From: Rhodoferax sp. | Lineage (GTDB): Bacteria; Pseudomonadota; Gammaproteobacteria; Burkholderiales; Burkholderiaceae_C | Direction of reading: 5' to 3' | DNA length: 5,928 bases | Assembly (NCBI GenBank): GCA_028292305.1 | Contig: JAQGMQ010000393.1 | Coordinates: 1 to 5,928, forward strand | Part shown: positions 1-5,853 of the stretch, piece after piece | Numbering within the stretch: the first letter of the stretch is position 1 | Layout: every line of letters begins with the position of its first letter | Notes under the pieces: generated by a model | What the model saw: only the letters and a program-made list of their open reading frames with translations | Told to the model about the DNA's origin: nothing | The model's database searches: none | Made by a program: the position numbers and the translations under genes

Positions 1-2
1 TG

Positions 3-920
3 CCCGTCATGGACGGCGTGACGGCCACGCGCGAGATCCGCAAACAGCCGGCGCTGGCCGGCCTGCCCGTCGTCGCCATGACCGCCAACGTCATGCCGCA
101 CGACCGTGCCGCCTGCCTCGACGCCGGCATGTGCGACATGGTCACGAAACCCATTGTGGCCGAGCACCTGTGGCAGGTGTTGCTGCGCCGCATCGCGCCT
201 GAACATGCCGGCACGCGCCACCATGCCGAGGGTGCTGATGCCGCCGCGCCAAAGCGGCTTGGCCATGGCCCGGGCGCCCCCTTGGCGACAACGGCCGAAG
301 CGTCCTGCGGCGAGGGGCGTGTCACCGCCGAGCTGCCCGATGGCGTGCTCGAACTTGACATGGTCGCCGGCCTGCGGCGCCTCAGCGGCAACCGCCGCGC
401 CTACCTCAACATGCTGCGCCTGTTCGTGCGCAACCAGCGCGGCACCGCGGCCCAGATCCATGCCTCGCTGGAACTCGGAGACTGGAGCAGCGCCGAGCGG
501 GCCGCGCACAGCTGCCGCGGCGTGGCCGGCAGCATCGGCGCCTGCCATCTGGAAATCCGCGCACACGCGTTGGAGATGGCCCTGCACGATCGCCAACCGC
601 GTGAGGTGCTGCAGCCGCTGGTGCACGAGGTCGGGCAGCTGATCCAGGCCCTGGTGCTGCAATTGCAGCTGCAGCTGGCGCCGGAGCCGGTGCATGCGCC
701 CGTGCCGGTCGACCCGGTGGTGTTCCACCGGCTGTGCGACGAACTCACCGCGCTGCTGGCCGACAACGACAGCTCGGCGCAGACGCTGCTCGAGCAACAC
801 GCGCCGCTGTTCAACTCGGCGATGCCGCAGACCTACCGGCGCTTCGAGGACGCGGTGCGCGACTTCGACTTCGACGCGGCGCAGGAGATCCTGCAACGGC
901 GGCAGGCCGTCAGCGCCTGA
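3..920 (+). CDS. Hybrid two-component sensor protein, C-terminal part (receiver + HPt domains), 5' truncated by the window
   Basis: The reading frame is open from the window edge and ends in TGA at 918-920, so the start lies upstream. Numbering from the first in-window Met (position 9), residues 1-62 are the second half of a response-regulator receiver domain. The PVMDG motif normally follows the phosphoacceptor Asp, which would lie just outside the window; the conserved Thr of VVAMTAN (T25) and Lys of TKPI (K47) are present. A variable linker (about 65-110) leads to an HPt domain (about 113-222), with phosphorylatable His167 in AAHSCRGVAGSIGA. The last 80 residues form a helical tail with a DFDFDAAQEIL end, as I recall from many such kinases. 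The likely role is phosphorelay: phosphate passes from an upstream kinase domain via the receiver to His167 and then to a separate regulator. The kinase and sensor domains and the signal are not visible. It converges on rdgC with a 21-bp gap. Confidence 0.88.
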   Translation, partial: PVMDGVTATREIRKQPALAGLPVVAMTANVMPHDRAACLDAGMCDMVTKPIVAEHLWQVLLRRIAPEHAGTRHHAEGADAAAPKRLGHGPGAPLATTAEASCGEGRVTAELPDGVLELDMVAGLRRLSGNRRAYLNMLRLFVRNQRGTAAQIHASLELGDWSSAERAAHSCRGVAGSIGACHLEIRAHALEMALHDRQPREVLQPLVHEVGQLIQALVLQLQLQLAPEPVHAPVPVDPVVFHRLCDELTALLADNDSSAQTLLEQHAPLFNSAMPQTYRRFEDAVRDFDFDAAQEILQRRQAVSA

Positions 921-936
921 GCCCGGCCCGCCGCGT

Positions 937-952
937 CGCCTTCAGAAAGGCG
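937..952. terminator. Short hairpin between convergent genes (possible weak terminator)
   Basis: CGCCTT (937-942) and AAGGCG (947-952) form a perfect 6-bp stem with a 4-nt CAGA loop. It overlaps the rdgC stop codon and follows the sensor gene by 16 bp. No T-run follows on either strand, so intrinsic termination is doubtful. Its place at a convergent junction is the only support. Confidence 0.2.
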
Positions 953-1928
953 CGTCGGCCGGGTCGGTGGCTTCGTCGGCCACACGGGCCGCCGGGCCGG
1001 TAGCGGCCGGCGCCTCCACGGGTGCGGCCACGCCGATTTCGACCTCGCCGCCGAGCGCCATCATCAGCGCCGGAATCAGCTGCTGCATCTCGCCGGTGGC
1101 GATGGCGGTGTCGGCATCGAAGCCGTCTTCCTTTTCCTTCGAGGTGCCTTCGTCGAGCACACCGTCGAGAAAGGTGATCTTCTTCACCAGCAGGCCTTCG
1201 GTCAGCATGAAGGACACCCGACCCTCCCAGGTCATGGCCAGCTTGGTCGGGATCTTGCCGTCGGCCACGTGTTGCCGCACCTCGTCGATGTCGAGCGCGT
1301 GGCGCGCGTACTTCACCACCGACTTGGATTCGTCGGCGGCCTTCAGCTCGCATTCGCGGTCGATGCTGAAGCCGGCCGGCGCCTCTTGCGTCGTCAGCCA
1401 TTCGGCCATCGCCGCGGCGGGCGCCAGCTGCGTGTTGATCTGCATCACGCTGAAGCCGTCGATGGCCTTGACCAGGCCGGTGATGACTTCGTCGGCGCGC
1501 GACTGGCTGCCGGCGTCGATCACCAGCGTGCGCGACTTCGGGTCGATCCAGACCAGCACGCTGCCGCGCTTGGTGAAGGCCATCGGCAGCAGCGACTGCT
1601 TCACGTCCTCGCGGATCTCCTTGGTTTCCTTCTTGCCGGGTTTGCGGCCCGTGGTGGCCTCGATCTCGAGCAGCTTTTCCTCGGCCTTGCGCTTCACCAC
1701 CGAGGCCGGCACCGACTTGCTTTCGATGGTCAGCTTCAAGATCCATTGGCCACCCACGGCCTCGACCAGCGGGCCATGCGCCTCGCCACGCGGCTCGGAC
1801 CAGCCGAGCGACATCTCCTGGCTCGCGCCACACTCGACGAAGCGGTGCGCGTCGAGACCGGCCTCGATCTGTTCCAGGGAAGGGGACCACGCGGGCCCGA
1901 TGCGGTACACCATCACATTCTTGAACAC
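942..1928 (-). CDS. rdgC: Recombination-associated protein RdgC
   Basis: The product is 328 aa, close to the roughly 300 aa of Escherichia coli RdgC. Recognisable family blocks, in order, are FKNVMVYRIG at the N-terminus, a CGASQEMSLGW block, VVKRKAEEKLLEIEATTGRK with KKETKEIREDVKQSLLPMAF, LVWIDPKSRTLVIDAGS, and a C-terminal core with GKIPTKLAMTWEGRVSF, GFDADTAIATGEM and ALGGE. Known biology: RdgC is a cytoplasmic ring-forming dimer that binds double-stranded DNA and can restrain RecA-mediated recombination. The start chosen is GTG (1926-1928), because the next residues FKNVMVYR match the family N-terminus; GAAAG lies 7 nt upstream as a weak ribosome site. The frame is open to an ATG at 2105, but that extension is Arg/Pro-rich and unlike RdgC. 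The last ~35 residues are an Ala/Pro-rich tail absent from the E. coli protein. It appears to be transcribed alone. Confidence 0.95.
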   Translation of the reverse strand: MFKNVMVYRIGPAWSPSLEQIEAGLDAHRFVECGASQEMSLGWSEPRGEAHGPLVEAVGGQWILKLTIESKSVPASVVKRKAEEKLLEIEATTGRKPGKKETKEIREDVKQSLLPMAFTKRGSVLVWIDPKSRTLVIDAGSQSRADEVITGLVKAIDGFSVMQINTQLAPAAAMAEWLTTQEAPAGFSIDRECELKAADESKSVVKYARHALDIDEVRQHVADGKIPTKLAMTWEGRVSFMLTEGLLVKKITFLDGVLDEGTSKEKEDGFDADTAIATGEMQQLIPALMMALGGEVEIGVAAPVEAPAATGPAARVADEATDPADAPF

Positions 1929-1963
1929 AGGCAATCTTTCATTCAACCAACAACGGGCCGCAA

Positions 1964-1979
1964 CCGGTCGAATGACCGG
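1964..1979. repeat. Perfect inverted repeat in the rdgC upstream region
   Basis: CCGGTC (1964-1969) and GACCGG (1974-1979) are separated by GAAT, 35 bp before the rdgC GTG. It could be a leader hairpin or an operator; it does not resemble a LexA box. The rest of the 200-bp gap (1929-2128) holds no gene I can support. On the minus strand just past the racemase-like gene's stop, AAGACC/GGTCTT could form a 6-bp stem, but it has a 13-nt loop and no clear T-run. Confidence 0.35.
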
Positions 1980-2128
1980 CGCGGGCACCCGCAAACCGCC
2001 TATTCTCCCAGTTGCGCGAGGGCGCTCCGGTGCGCTGGGGTTGCGCTCTCTTGTTGATAGCTGTCGCCGCGCGCGCAGGCTGTGCTTCGGCACCACGCAA
2101 GCCAAAGACCCATCCGCGCGCTTGGTCT

Positions 2129-2863
2129 TCAGAGGCTGAACAGGCTGCCCCAGTGGGCCAGCCGCCGGGTGTCCAGCCCGGCCAGCTTCAGCGACTTCCA
2201 GACCACCGTCGCGATCGAGTCATATACCGGCACGCCGAACTCGGCCTCGAGCTCGGTCACCAGCGTTGCGCCACGCAGGTTGGTGCAGAGAATGGTCACC
2301 GCCTCAGGGCGCTGCGTGCCGCTGTCGTGCATCACGTCGCGCACCATGCCGCGGATCTGCTCGGCGCTCACGTCGGAAAACGAAAAATTGTCCTGCAGCC
2401 GCAGATGCCGCTCGGCCACGCAGTCGATGCCGATGCTGGCGTAGTTGCGCACGATGGCCGCCTGCACGTCATCCAGGTAAGGCGTCACCAGGCCCAGGCG
2501 CTGTACGCCGGTGGCCTGCAGCACCTCGTTCAGCGCCAGCACGGAGGTGCAGGCCCTGGCGCCGGTGCGGGCTTCGATGGCGGCGCACAGCGTGCGGTCG
2601 GTGTCGAAGCCGAGCCAGCTCGACGAGGTGCCGTTCCAGCCGATCACCTGGCAATGCGCGTGCGACAGCAGCTCGGCCGCGGCCAGGATTTCGCGGTTGT
2701 CGAACTGCGCCAGGGCGTCGGCCGACAGCGCGATCTCGGTCACGCGGAAGCGGCCGAAATGCGCGCTCGCCTCCGGCAGGTCGGCCAGCATCGCGGCCGT
2801 GACCGGCTCCAGCGTGGTGTTCGACGAAGGGGTGAGCATTCCGAGAAGCGTGCGCGCCGACAT
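2129..2863 (-). CDS. Asp/Glu racemase superfamily protein, maleate isomerase / arylmalonate decarboxylase-like
   Basis: The product is 244 aa, the usual size for this family. The N-terminal LGMLTPSSNTTLEP (residues 7-20) is the substrate-carboxylate loop typical of maleate cis-trans isomerases. The first catalytic loop, at 74-82, reads IGWNGTSSS. Maleate isomerases carry Cys there (ACTSGS type); this protein has Gly78, like the MGTS of arylmalonate decarboxylase. TPYLDDV (127-133) also resembles that enzyme's TAYIDDV. The second catalytic Cys is kept: Cys193 in ILCTNLRGA. These enzymes do cofactor-free chemistry on small di-acids in the cytoplasm (racemisation, cis-trans isomerisation or decarboxylation); which one applies here is not known. 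The ATG at 2861-2863 is preceded by GGAG 7 nt upstream, a good ribosome site, so the longer open frame toward 3406 is rejected. The gene is divergent from the GntR gene, with two operator-like sites between them. Confidence 0.85.
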   Translation of the reverse strand: MSARTLLGMLTPSSNTTLEPVTAAMLADLPEASAHFGRFRVTEIALSADALAQFDNREILAAAELLSHAHCQVIGWNGTSSSWLGFDTDRTLCAAIEARTGARACTSVLALNEVLQATGVQRLGLVTPYLDDVQAAIVRNYASIGIDCVAERHLRLQDNFSFSDVSAEQIRGMVRDVMHDSGTQRPEAVTILCTNLRGATLVTELEAEFGVPVYDSIATVVWKSLKLAGLDTRRLAHWGSLFSL

Positions 2864-2875
2864 GTGTTTTCTCCA

Positions 2876-2904
2876 TTCTGAGGAACAGGGGCCGACGCTA
2901 GAAT
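2876..2904 (+). promoter_or_regulatory. Candidate promoter for the GntR-family gene
   Basis: TAGAAT at 2899-2904 matches the -10 consensus in five of six bases. A poor -35 (TTCTGA, 2876-2881) lies 17 bp upstream. A start near 2911 would place both operator-like sites just downstream, where bound repressor could block transcription. The weak -35 keeps this tentative. Confidence 0.28.
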
Positions 2905-2921
2905 CGTGCCAGCCCAGGCAG

Positions 2922-2933
2922 ATTGGATACGAT
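2922..2933 (+). promoter_or_regulatory. Operator-like site 1 (ATTGGATACGAT)
   Basis: This near-palindrome lies between the racemase-like gene and the GntR gene, 59 bp upstream of the racemase-like start. It matches the amidase-proximal site (5715-5726, read on the minus strand) at 10 of 12 positions. GATTGGATAC is shared exactly. FCD-type GntR proteins typically bind short palindromes with a GT...AC core, so it is a likely site for the adjacent regulator. Confidence 0.55.
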
Positions 2934-2944
2934 CCCGCGAAGTG

Positions 2945-2956
2945 TTTGTATCCACG
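2945..2956 (-). promoter_or_regulatory. Operator-like site 2 (minus strand CGTGGATACAAA)
   Basis: This is a second copy, inverted relative to site 1, with centres 23 bp apart (about two helical turns). TGGATAC (2924-2930) and GTATCCA (2948-2954) form a perfect inverted repeat. An 11-base word, GTTTGTATCCA (2944-2954), recurs exactly at 5714-5724 before the amidase. It ends directly before an ATG at 2958, which argues against that ATG as the GntR start. Confidence 0.55.
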
Positions 2957-3011
2957 AATGGACGGCGCTTCGGCCGGGGCTGCGCATGGTTTTTGCAAGC
3001 TGCCACACCCG

Positions 3012-3749
3012 ATGACAAAACCCAAGACAAAAACCGCCGCTGCCGCCAAGGCCCTGCCCGCGGCCCGCACGGTGGCCAGCCAGGCCGACATCCACCAGAG
3101 CGTGTACGACGCCATCGTCGAGCACCGGTTGCTGCCCGGCACCAAGCTGTCGGAAGAACGCGTGGCCGAGCTGTTCGCGGTGAGCCGCACCCAGGTGCGC
3201 GGTGCGCTGCAGCGTCTGGCGGTGGAGCAACTCGTCACGCTGATCCCCAACCGCGGCGCCTTCGTCACCACGCCCAGCGCCGAGGAAGCCCACGACGTGC
3301 TGGCCGTGCGCCGCACGCTCGAGCCCGCGGCCGTCGAGCGCCTCATCGACCGCATCGCCGCCGGCAAGGCCCCCACCGCCGTGAAGCAGTTGCGCGCCCT
3401 GGTCAAACGCGAACAACAAGCCCACGCCCGCGGCGACCGCCGTCAGGCCGTGCGGCTCTCGGGCGACTTCCACGTGCTGCTGGCCGAACTGTCCGGCAGC
3501 AGCATCCTGGCGCGGCTGATGCGCGAGCTGACGCCGCTCACCTGCCTGGCCATCCTGACCTTCGAAGCCCCCACCGCCGTGGCCTGCCCGAACGACGAAC
3601 ACGGCCTGCTGATCGACGCCATCCAGGCCGGCGACACCAAGGGCGCGGCCAGCATCATGGTCGACCATCTGAACCACATCGAAAACGCCTTGAAGCTCGA
3701 TGCGCAGGAAGTGCAGGAGGTGGACCTGGCAGATGTCCTGTTCGGTTGA
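3012..3749 (+). CDS. GntR-family transcriptional regulator, FCD (FadR-like) subfamily
   Basis: The product is 245 aa. A Lys/Ala-rich tail (1-23) precedes a winged helix-turn-helix (about 26-87): VYDAIVEHRLLPGTKLSEERVAELFAVSRTQVRGALQRLA, then a wing ending in PNRGAFVTTP. The all-helical FCD ligand domain (about 95-228) starts with VRRTLEPAAVERL. It keeps three His expected to hold a metal ion: His154 in DFHVLLAELSGS, His197 in NDEHGLL and His219 in MVDHLNHIE. The Asp that usually sits four residues before the first His appears to be Ser150. Family members are mostly repressors released by a small carboxylic acid, often an intermediate of the pathway they control. The ATG at 3012 gives the natural length; the upstream ATG at 2958 lacks a ribosome site and abuts operator site 2. 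No strong ribosome site precedes 3012 either. Divergence from the racemase-like gene suggests joint control. Confidence 0.9.
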   Translation: MTKPKTKTAAAAKALPAARTVASQADIHQSVYDAIVEHRLLPGTKLSEERVAELFAVSRTQVRGALQRLAVEQLVTLIPNRGAFVTTPSAEEAHDVLAVRRTLEPAAVERLIDRIAAGKAPTAVKQLRALVKREQQAHARGDRRQAVRLSGDFHVLLAELSGSSILARLMRELTPLTCLAILTFEAPTAVACPNDEHGLLIDAIQAGDTKGAASIMVDHLNHIENALKLDAQEVQEVDLADVLFG

Positions 3750-3754
3750 CTTGT

Positions 3755-3856
3755 TCCCCCGCCCGCGTGCGGGAGAGGTCAGGGGGAGCGTGGGGTGAAG
3801 CGCAGGGACGTAATTACCACCCTCACCCCAGCCCTCTCCCGCACGCGGGAGAGGGA
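3755..3856. repeat. REP-like inverted repeat pair (REPIN-like)
   Basis: The arm at 3755-3778 matches the reverse complement of 3833-3856 at 22 of 24 positions. Weaker pairing continues inward toward the spacer, where each arm is followed by a G-rich GGGGTGA-type block. The right arm is itself a near-perfect hairpin: CCCTCTCCCGC (3832-3842), AC, GCGGGAGAGGG (3845-3855). The left arm has a shorter stem, CCCGC/GCGGG (3762-3773). I recall GCGGGAGAGGG-type palindromes as dispersed intergenic repeats in many proteobacteria. It starts 6 bp after the GntR stop, so it may protect or end that mRNA. Confidence 0.7.
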
Positions 3857-3904
3857 GTAAAACCGTGACGGTAGCCAGCGCAGCGACGCGTCCGGTATTC
3901 GGTA

Positions 3905-4012
3905 CCCTGACCCCTCCCCACCCCCCTCTAAATGCGCCGAGGAGCGGAGGGTTTGGCGGATCAGGGCTGGCGTTGTTTGAGCGCAGCGAGTTTAGCCAGA
4001 CCCCGCCAAACC
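3905..4012. repeat. Nested inverted repeats, first part of a composite intergenic repeat
   Basis: Paired segments seen here are GGTTTGGCGG (3950-3959) with CCGCCAAACC (4003-4012), CTGGC (3967-3971) with GCCAG (3995-3999) nested inside, and CCCTGA (3905-3910) with TCAGGG (3961-3966) as an alternative pairing. The inner loop holds TTTGAGCGCAGCGAGTTT. I recall similar blocks, ending in a GAGCACCGCAGG word as at 4014-4025, between genes in Comamonadaceae. That points to a dispersed repeat rather than a locus-specific element. Confidence 0.5.
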
Positions 4013-4079
4013 TGAGCACCGCAGGTTCCCGCAGCGAAGCGCAGGGCGCAGTTAGTGGGGGCGCTTTCTTTGGGGCCCG

Positions 4080-4099
4080 TTTCTTGTGCGCACAAGAAA
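4080..4099. repeat. 20-bp perfect palindrome
   Basis: TTTCTTGTGCGCACAAGAAA reads identically on both strands. CCC on the left and GGG on the right can extend pairing past one unpaired G. CTTTCTTTGGGG precedes it, so AAGAAAG has two possible partners. As RNA it would form a strong stem on either strand and could act as a bidirectional terminator, although no T-run follows. Confidence 0.6.
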
Positions 4100-4111
4100 G
4101 GGGTCTCGCCC

Positions 4112-4152
4112 GCCGGTGCGACTACCGGCCAGCGAAGTCAACACACGTTGAC
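4112..4152. repeat. Two tandem small hairpins at the end of the composite repeat
   Basis: GCCGGT (4112-4117) pairs with ACCGGC (4124-4129) across a 6-nt loop. GTCAAC (4137-4142) pairs with GTTGAC (4147-4152) across ACAC. Both stems are perfect. They follow the 20-bp palindrome closely, giving three consecutive stem-loops in about 75 bp. Repeat-like character ends near 4152. Confidence 0.5.
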
Positions 4153-4246
4153 AAATCAACCAGCCATAAAAACCGAAACAGGCCCTCCGACCACCTCACG
4201 AAGAACGGAGTTCTCCACGCGCCCCCAGCCCAAGCCCGCAACCCCC

Positions 4247-5671
4247 TCAATCCATCAAAGGCGAAAACGCCCCCACCCCCCACACCTGTTCCGCCCACCA
4301 CCCCAACCGCAACACCAGCGCATCCGCATACCGCGGCCCCGCAATCTGCAACCCCACCGGCAATCCCCGCCGCCCCGTCCCGCACGGCAACGACAACGCC
4401 GGCACCCCCCCGTAATTGAAGATGGGCGTGAACGCCGCATGCCCCCTCGGCCCCGCCGGCAGCCCGCCAATCTCGCTAGGCCCCAGGCTGCCCAAAGACC
4501 AGGCCTCCACCGGACTCGTCGGGCACAACATCGCATCGAACTGCGCAAAGAACCGCGTGAAGCTCGCATGGAATTCCTCGCGCAGTTTCAGCACCTCGCT
4601 GACGCGCGCACCGGACAGCCCCAGGCCGATCTCGATCTGCGCGCCGATGTCGGGGTCGATCATCTCCGGCGTCTTGCGCCACACCGCGCCGAAGCGTTGC
4701 GCCAGGCCGGCCTGCTGCAAAGCGATCAGCGGGTATTCGCGCGCTTCCGGCGGCCAGGCCGGGTCGGCCCGTTCAATGTGCCAGCCTGCACCGCGCAGCT
4801 TGTCGATGGCGGCTTCGAACGTGGCCAGCACGTCCGCATCGATGGCCAGGCCGCAACCGAGCTGTGGCGACCAGGCGATGCGCAAGTCCTTCTTCAACGG
4901 GGCCTTCAGCCCGGGCAACACATCGGGCTGTGCAAACGCGGGCGTCGACAAGGTGTCGGCCGGTTCCCAGGCGGTCAGCGCGTCGAGCATGACGGCCACG
5001 TCTTCCACGTTGCGCCCGATCTGCCCGATGACCGACAGCAGATGGTTCGGGTCGTCGAAGCCCCAGGGGTTGGGCACACGGCCGAGCGTGGGCTTCATCC
5101 CGACCAGGCCCGTGTGCGCGGCCGGCCGCCGCGTCGAGCCGCCCGCGTCGGTGGCCAGTGCCAATGGCCCGAGCCCCGAGGCCACGGCAGCCACCGCGCC
5201 GCCGGACGATCCACCCGGCGTGCGGGTCAGGTCCCAAGGGTTGCGCGTTTCGCCATGCAATGGTGTGGCGGTGTTGCCCTTGCAGGCGAACTCGGAGCAG
5301 TTGGTCACGCCCAACGGCACCGCGCCCAGGGCACGCAGCCGCGCCACGCACCAGGAATCCCGCGGCGCCACGAAGTCGGCGAACACCCGCGAGCCGAAGG
5401 TGGCGGGCCGCCCGCCGAGCCACAGGTTGTCCTTCACCGTGAACGGCACGCCGGCCAGTGGCAGCTGCTCGCCGGCCGCCAGGCGCGCGTCCACGTCACG
5501 CGCCGCGGCCAGCGGCACGGCCGGGTCGAAGTCGGCGAAGGCGTTGAGCAGCGGCTCCAGCCTGGCAATGCGCTCGCACATGGCCTGCGCCACCGCAGTG
5601 GCCGAAAGTGTTTTGGCGTTGACTTGCGCGGCCAGTTGCCGGGCCGTCCAGCGGTGGAGTTCGTTTTGCAT
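4247..5671 (-). CDS. Amidase-signature family hydrolase (substrate unknown)
   Basis: The product is 474 aa, normal for the family. The amidase-signature core is intact, with the Ser-cisSer-Lys triad: Lys80 in GVPFTVKDN, Ser155 in TPGGSSGG and nucleophile Ser179 in TDAGGSTRRPAA. GLVGMKPTLGRVP follows, and the C-terminal FNYGGVPALSLPCG...GLPVGLQIAGP block is complete. Members hydrolyse carboxamides, ureido acids and related C-N bonds in the cytoplasm. It is unlikely to be the GatA transamidosome subunit, because no gatB or gatC is adjacent. No signal peptide is seen. The ATG at 5669-5671 has AAGG 7 nt upstream; an in-frame ATG at 5743 would run through the operator-like site and encode a non-family extension. 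The last 54 codons switch to G-ending codons (45 of 54). The operator-like site before it links it to the GntR regulator. Confidence 0.92.
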   Translation of the reverse strand: MQNELHRWTARQLAAQVNAKTLSATAVAQAMCERIARLEPLLNAFADFDPAVPLAAARDVDARLAAGEQLPLAGVPFTVKDNLWLGGRPATFGSRVFADFVAPRDSWCVARLRALGAVPLGVTNCSEFACKGNTATPLHGETRNPWDLTRTPGGSSGGAVAAVASGLGPLALATDAGGSTRRPAAHTGLVGMKPTLGRVPNPWGFDDPNHLLSVIGQIGRNVEDVAVMLDALTAWEPADTLSTPAFAQPDVLPGLKAPLKKDLRIAWSPQLGCGLAIDADVLATFEAAIDKLRGAGWHIERADPAWPPEAREYPLIALQQAGLAQRFGAVWRKTPEMIDPDIGAQIEIGLGLSGARVSEVLKLREEFHASFTRFFAQFDAMLCPTSPVEAWSLGSLGPSEIGGLPAGPRGHAAFTPIFNYGGVPALSLPCGTGRRGLPVGLQIAGPRYADALVLRLGWWAEQVWGVGAFSPLMD

Positions 5672-5697
5672 GGCTTTGCCTTGTGTTCTGAAGTGGA

Positions 5698-5734
5698 TGC
5701 ACCAGACTGCGTAGTTTGTATCCAATCTGGTGCA
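5698..5734. repeat. 9-bp perfect inverted repeat bracketing the amidase operator
   Basis: TGCACCAGA (5698-5706) and TCTGGTGCA (5726-5734) are perfect complements 19 bp apart. The operator-like motif at 5715-5726 fills the spacer and shares one base with the right arm. In amidase mRNA it could be a 9-bp leader hairpin 26 nt before the ATG. In DNA it could be a second protein site. Confidence 0.5.
5715..5726 (-). promoter_or_regulatory. Operator-like site 3 (minus strand ATTGGATACAAA) upstream of the amidase
   Basis: The core TTGGATACAA is palindromic at all but the central G/A pair of positions. It lies 43 bp upstream of the amidase ATG, where it could overlap the promoter. It shares 10- and 11-base exact words with sites 1 and 2, near the GntR gene. 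It is the best copy in the window. Confidence 0.55.
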
Positions 5735-5853
5735 GGCCCGCACCGGATTGCGCCACCCTGTCCGGGCTCACCGCTCCCCATGCAAGACTGGTTCCAGCGT
5801 GCAAGAAAGCGTACCGCCGAGCGGCATCCGGGCGGGACGCCGCAAGTCCCCGG

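Larger units (their letters stand above)
3750..4246. other. Gene-free, repeat-filled interval between the GntR and amidase genes
   Basis: Both flanking genes end into this 497-bp stretch, and no open frame in it looks like a protein. It holds a REP-like inverted pair, then a mosaic of nested inverted repeats with a 20-bp perfect palindrome, then a C-rich (plus strand) tail next to the amidase stop. An open frame at 3865-4419 is Pro/Thr/Ala low-complexity and runs into the amidase antisense, so it is not called. Any termination of the two genes would have to use these hairpins; none has a classical T-run. Confidence 0.7.

Noticed and set aside
656..669. 14-bp palindrome GCTGCAATTGCAGC in the sensor gene
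   Set aside because: Falls in a Leu/Gln-rich codon run (LQLQLQL), which readily generates such words; inside a coding region with no other sign of function.
694..2139. Plus-strand open frame of 481 codons across the rdgC region
   Set aside because: Ser/Ala/Arg-rich and antisense to rdgC, which has clear family blocks; a high-GC shadow frame.
2864..3406. N-terminal extension of the racemase-like frame through the control region into the GntR gene
   Set aside because: The ATG at 2863 has a good GGAG ribosome site and starts the family sequence; the extension is antisense to the GntR gene.
2898..4019. Minus-strand open frame of 373 codons, Gly-rich
   Set aside because: Antisense to the GntR coding region and through the repeats; no domain.
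4080..4152. Intrinsic terminator for the GntR or amidase gene
   Set aside because: Strong stems, but no T-run downstream on either strand; kept as repeats instead.
3865..4419. Plus-strand open frame of 184 codons in the repeat region
   Set aside because: Pro/Thr/Ala low complexity from C-rich DNA, overlaps the amidase 3' end, no ribosome site seen.
4247..5671. Amidase as the GatA subunit of tRNA-dependent amidotransferase
   Set aside because: No gatB or gatC nearby, and the divergent operator-linked context suggests catabolism. The family core alone cannot separate these, so only the general name is used.
4416..5714. Plus-strand open frame of 432 codons opposite the amidase
   Set aside because: Antisense to an amidase with an intact catalytic triad; low-complexity composition and no recognisable domain.
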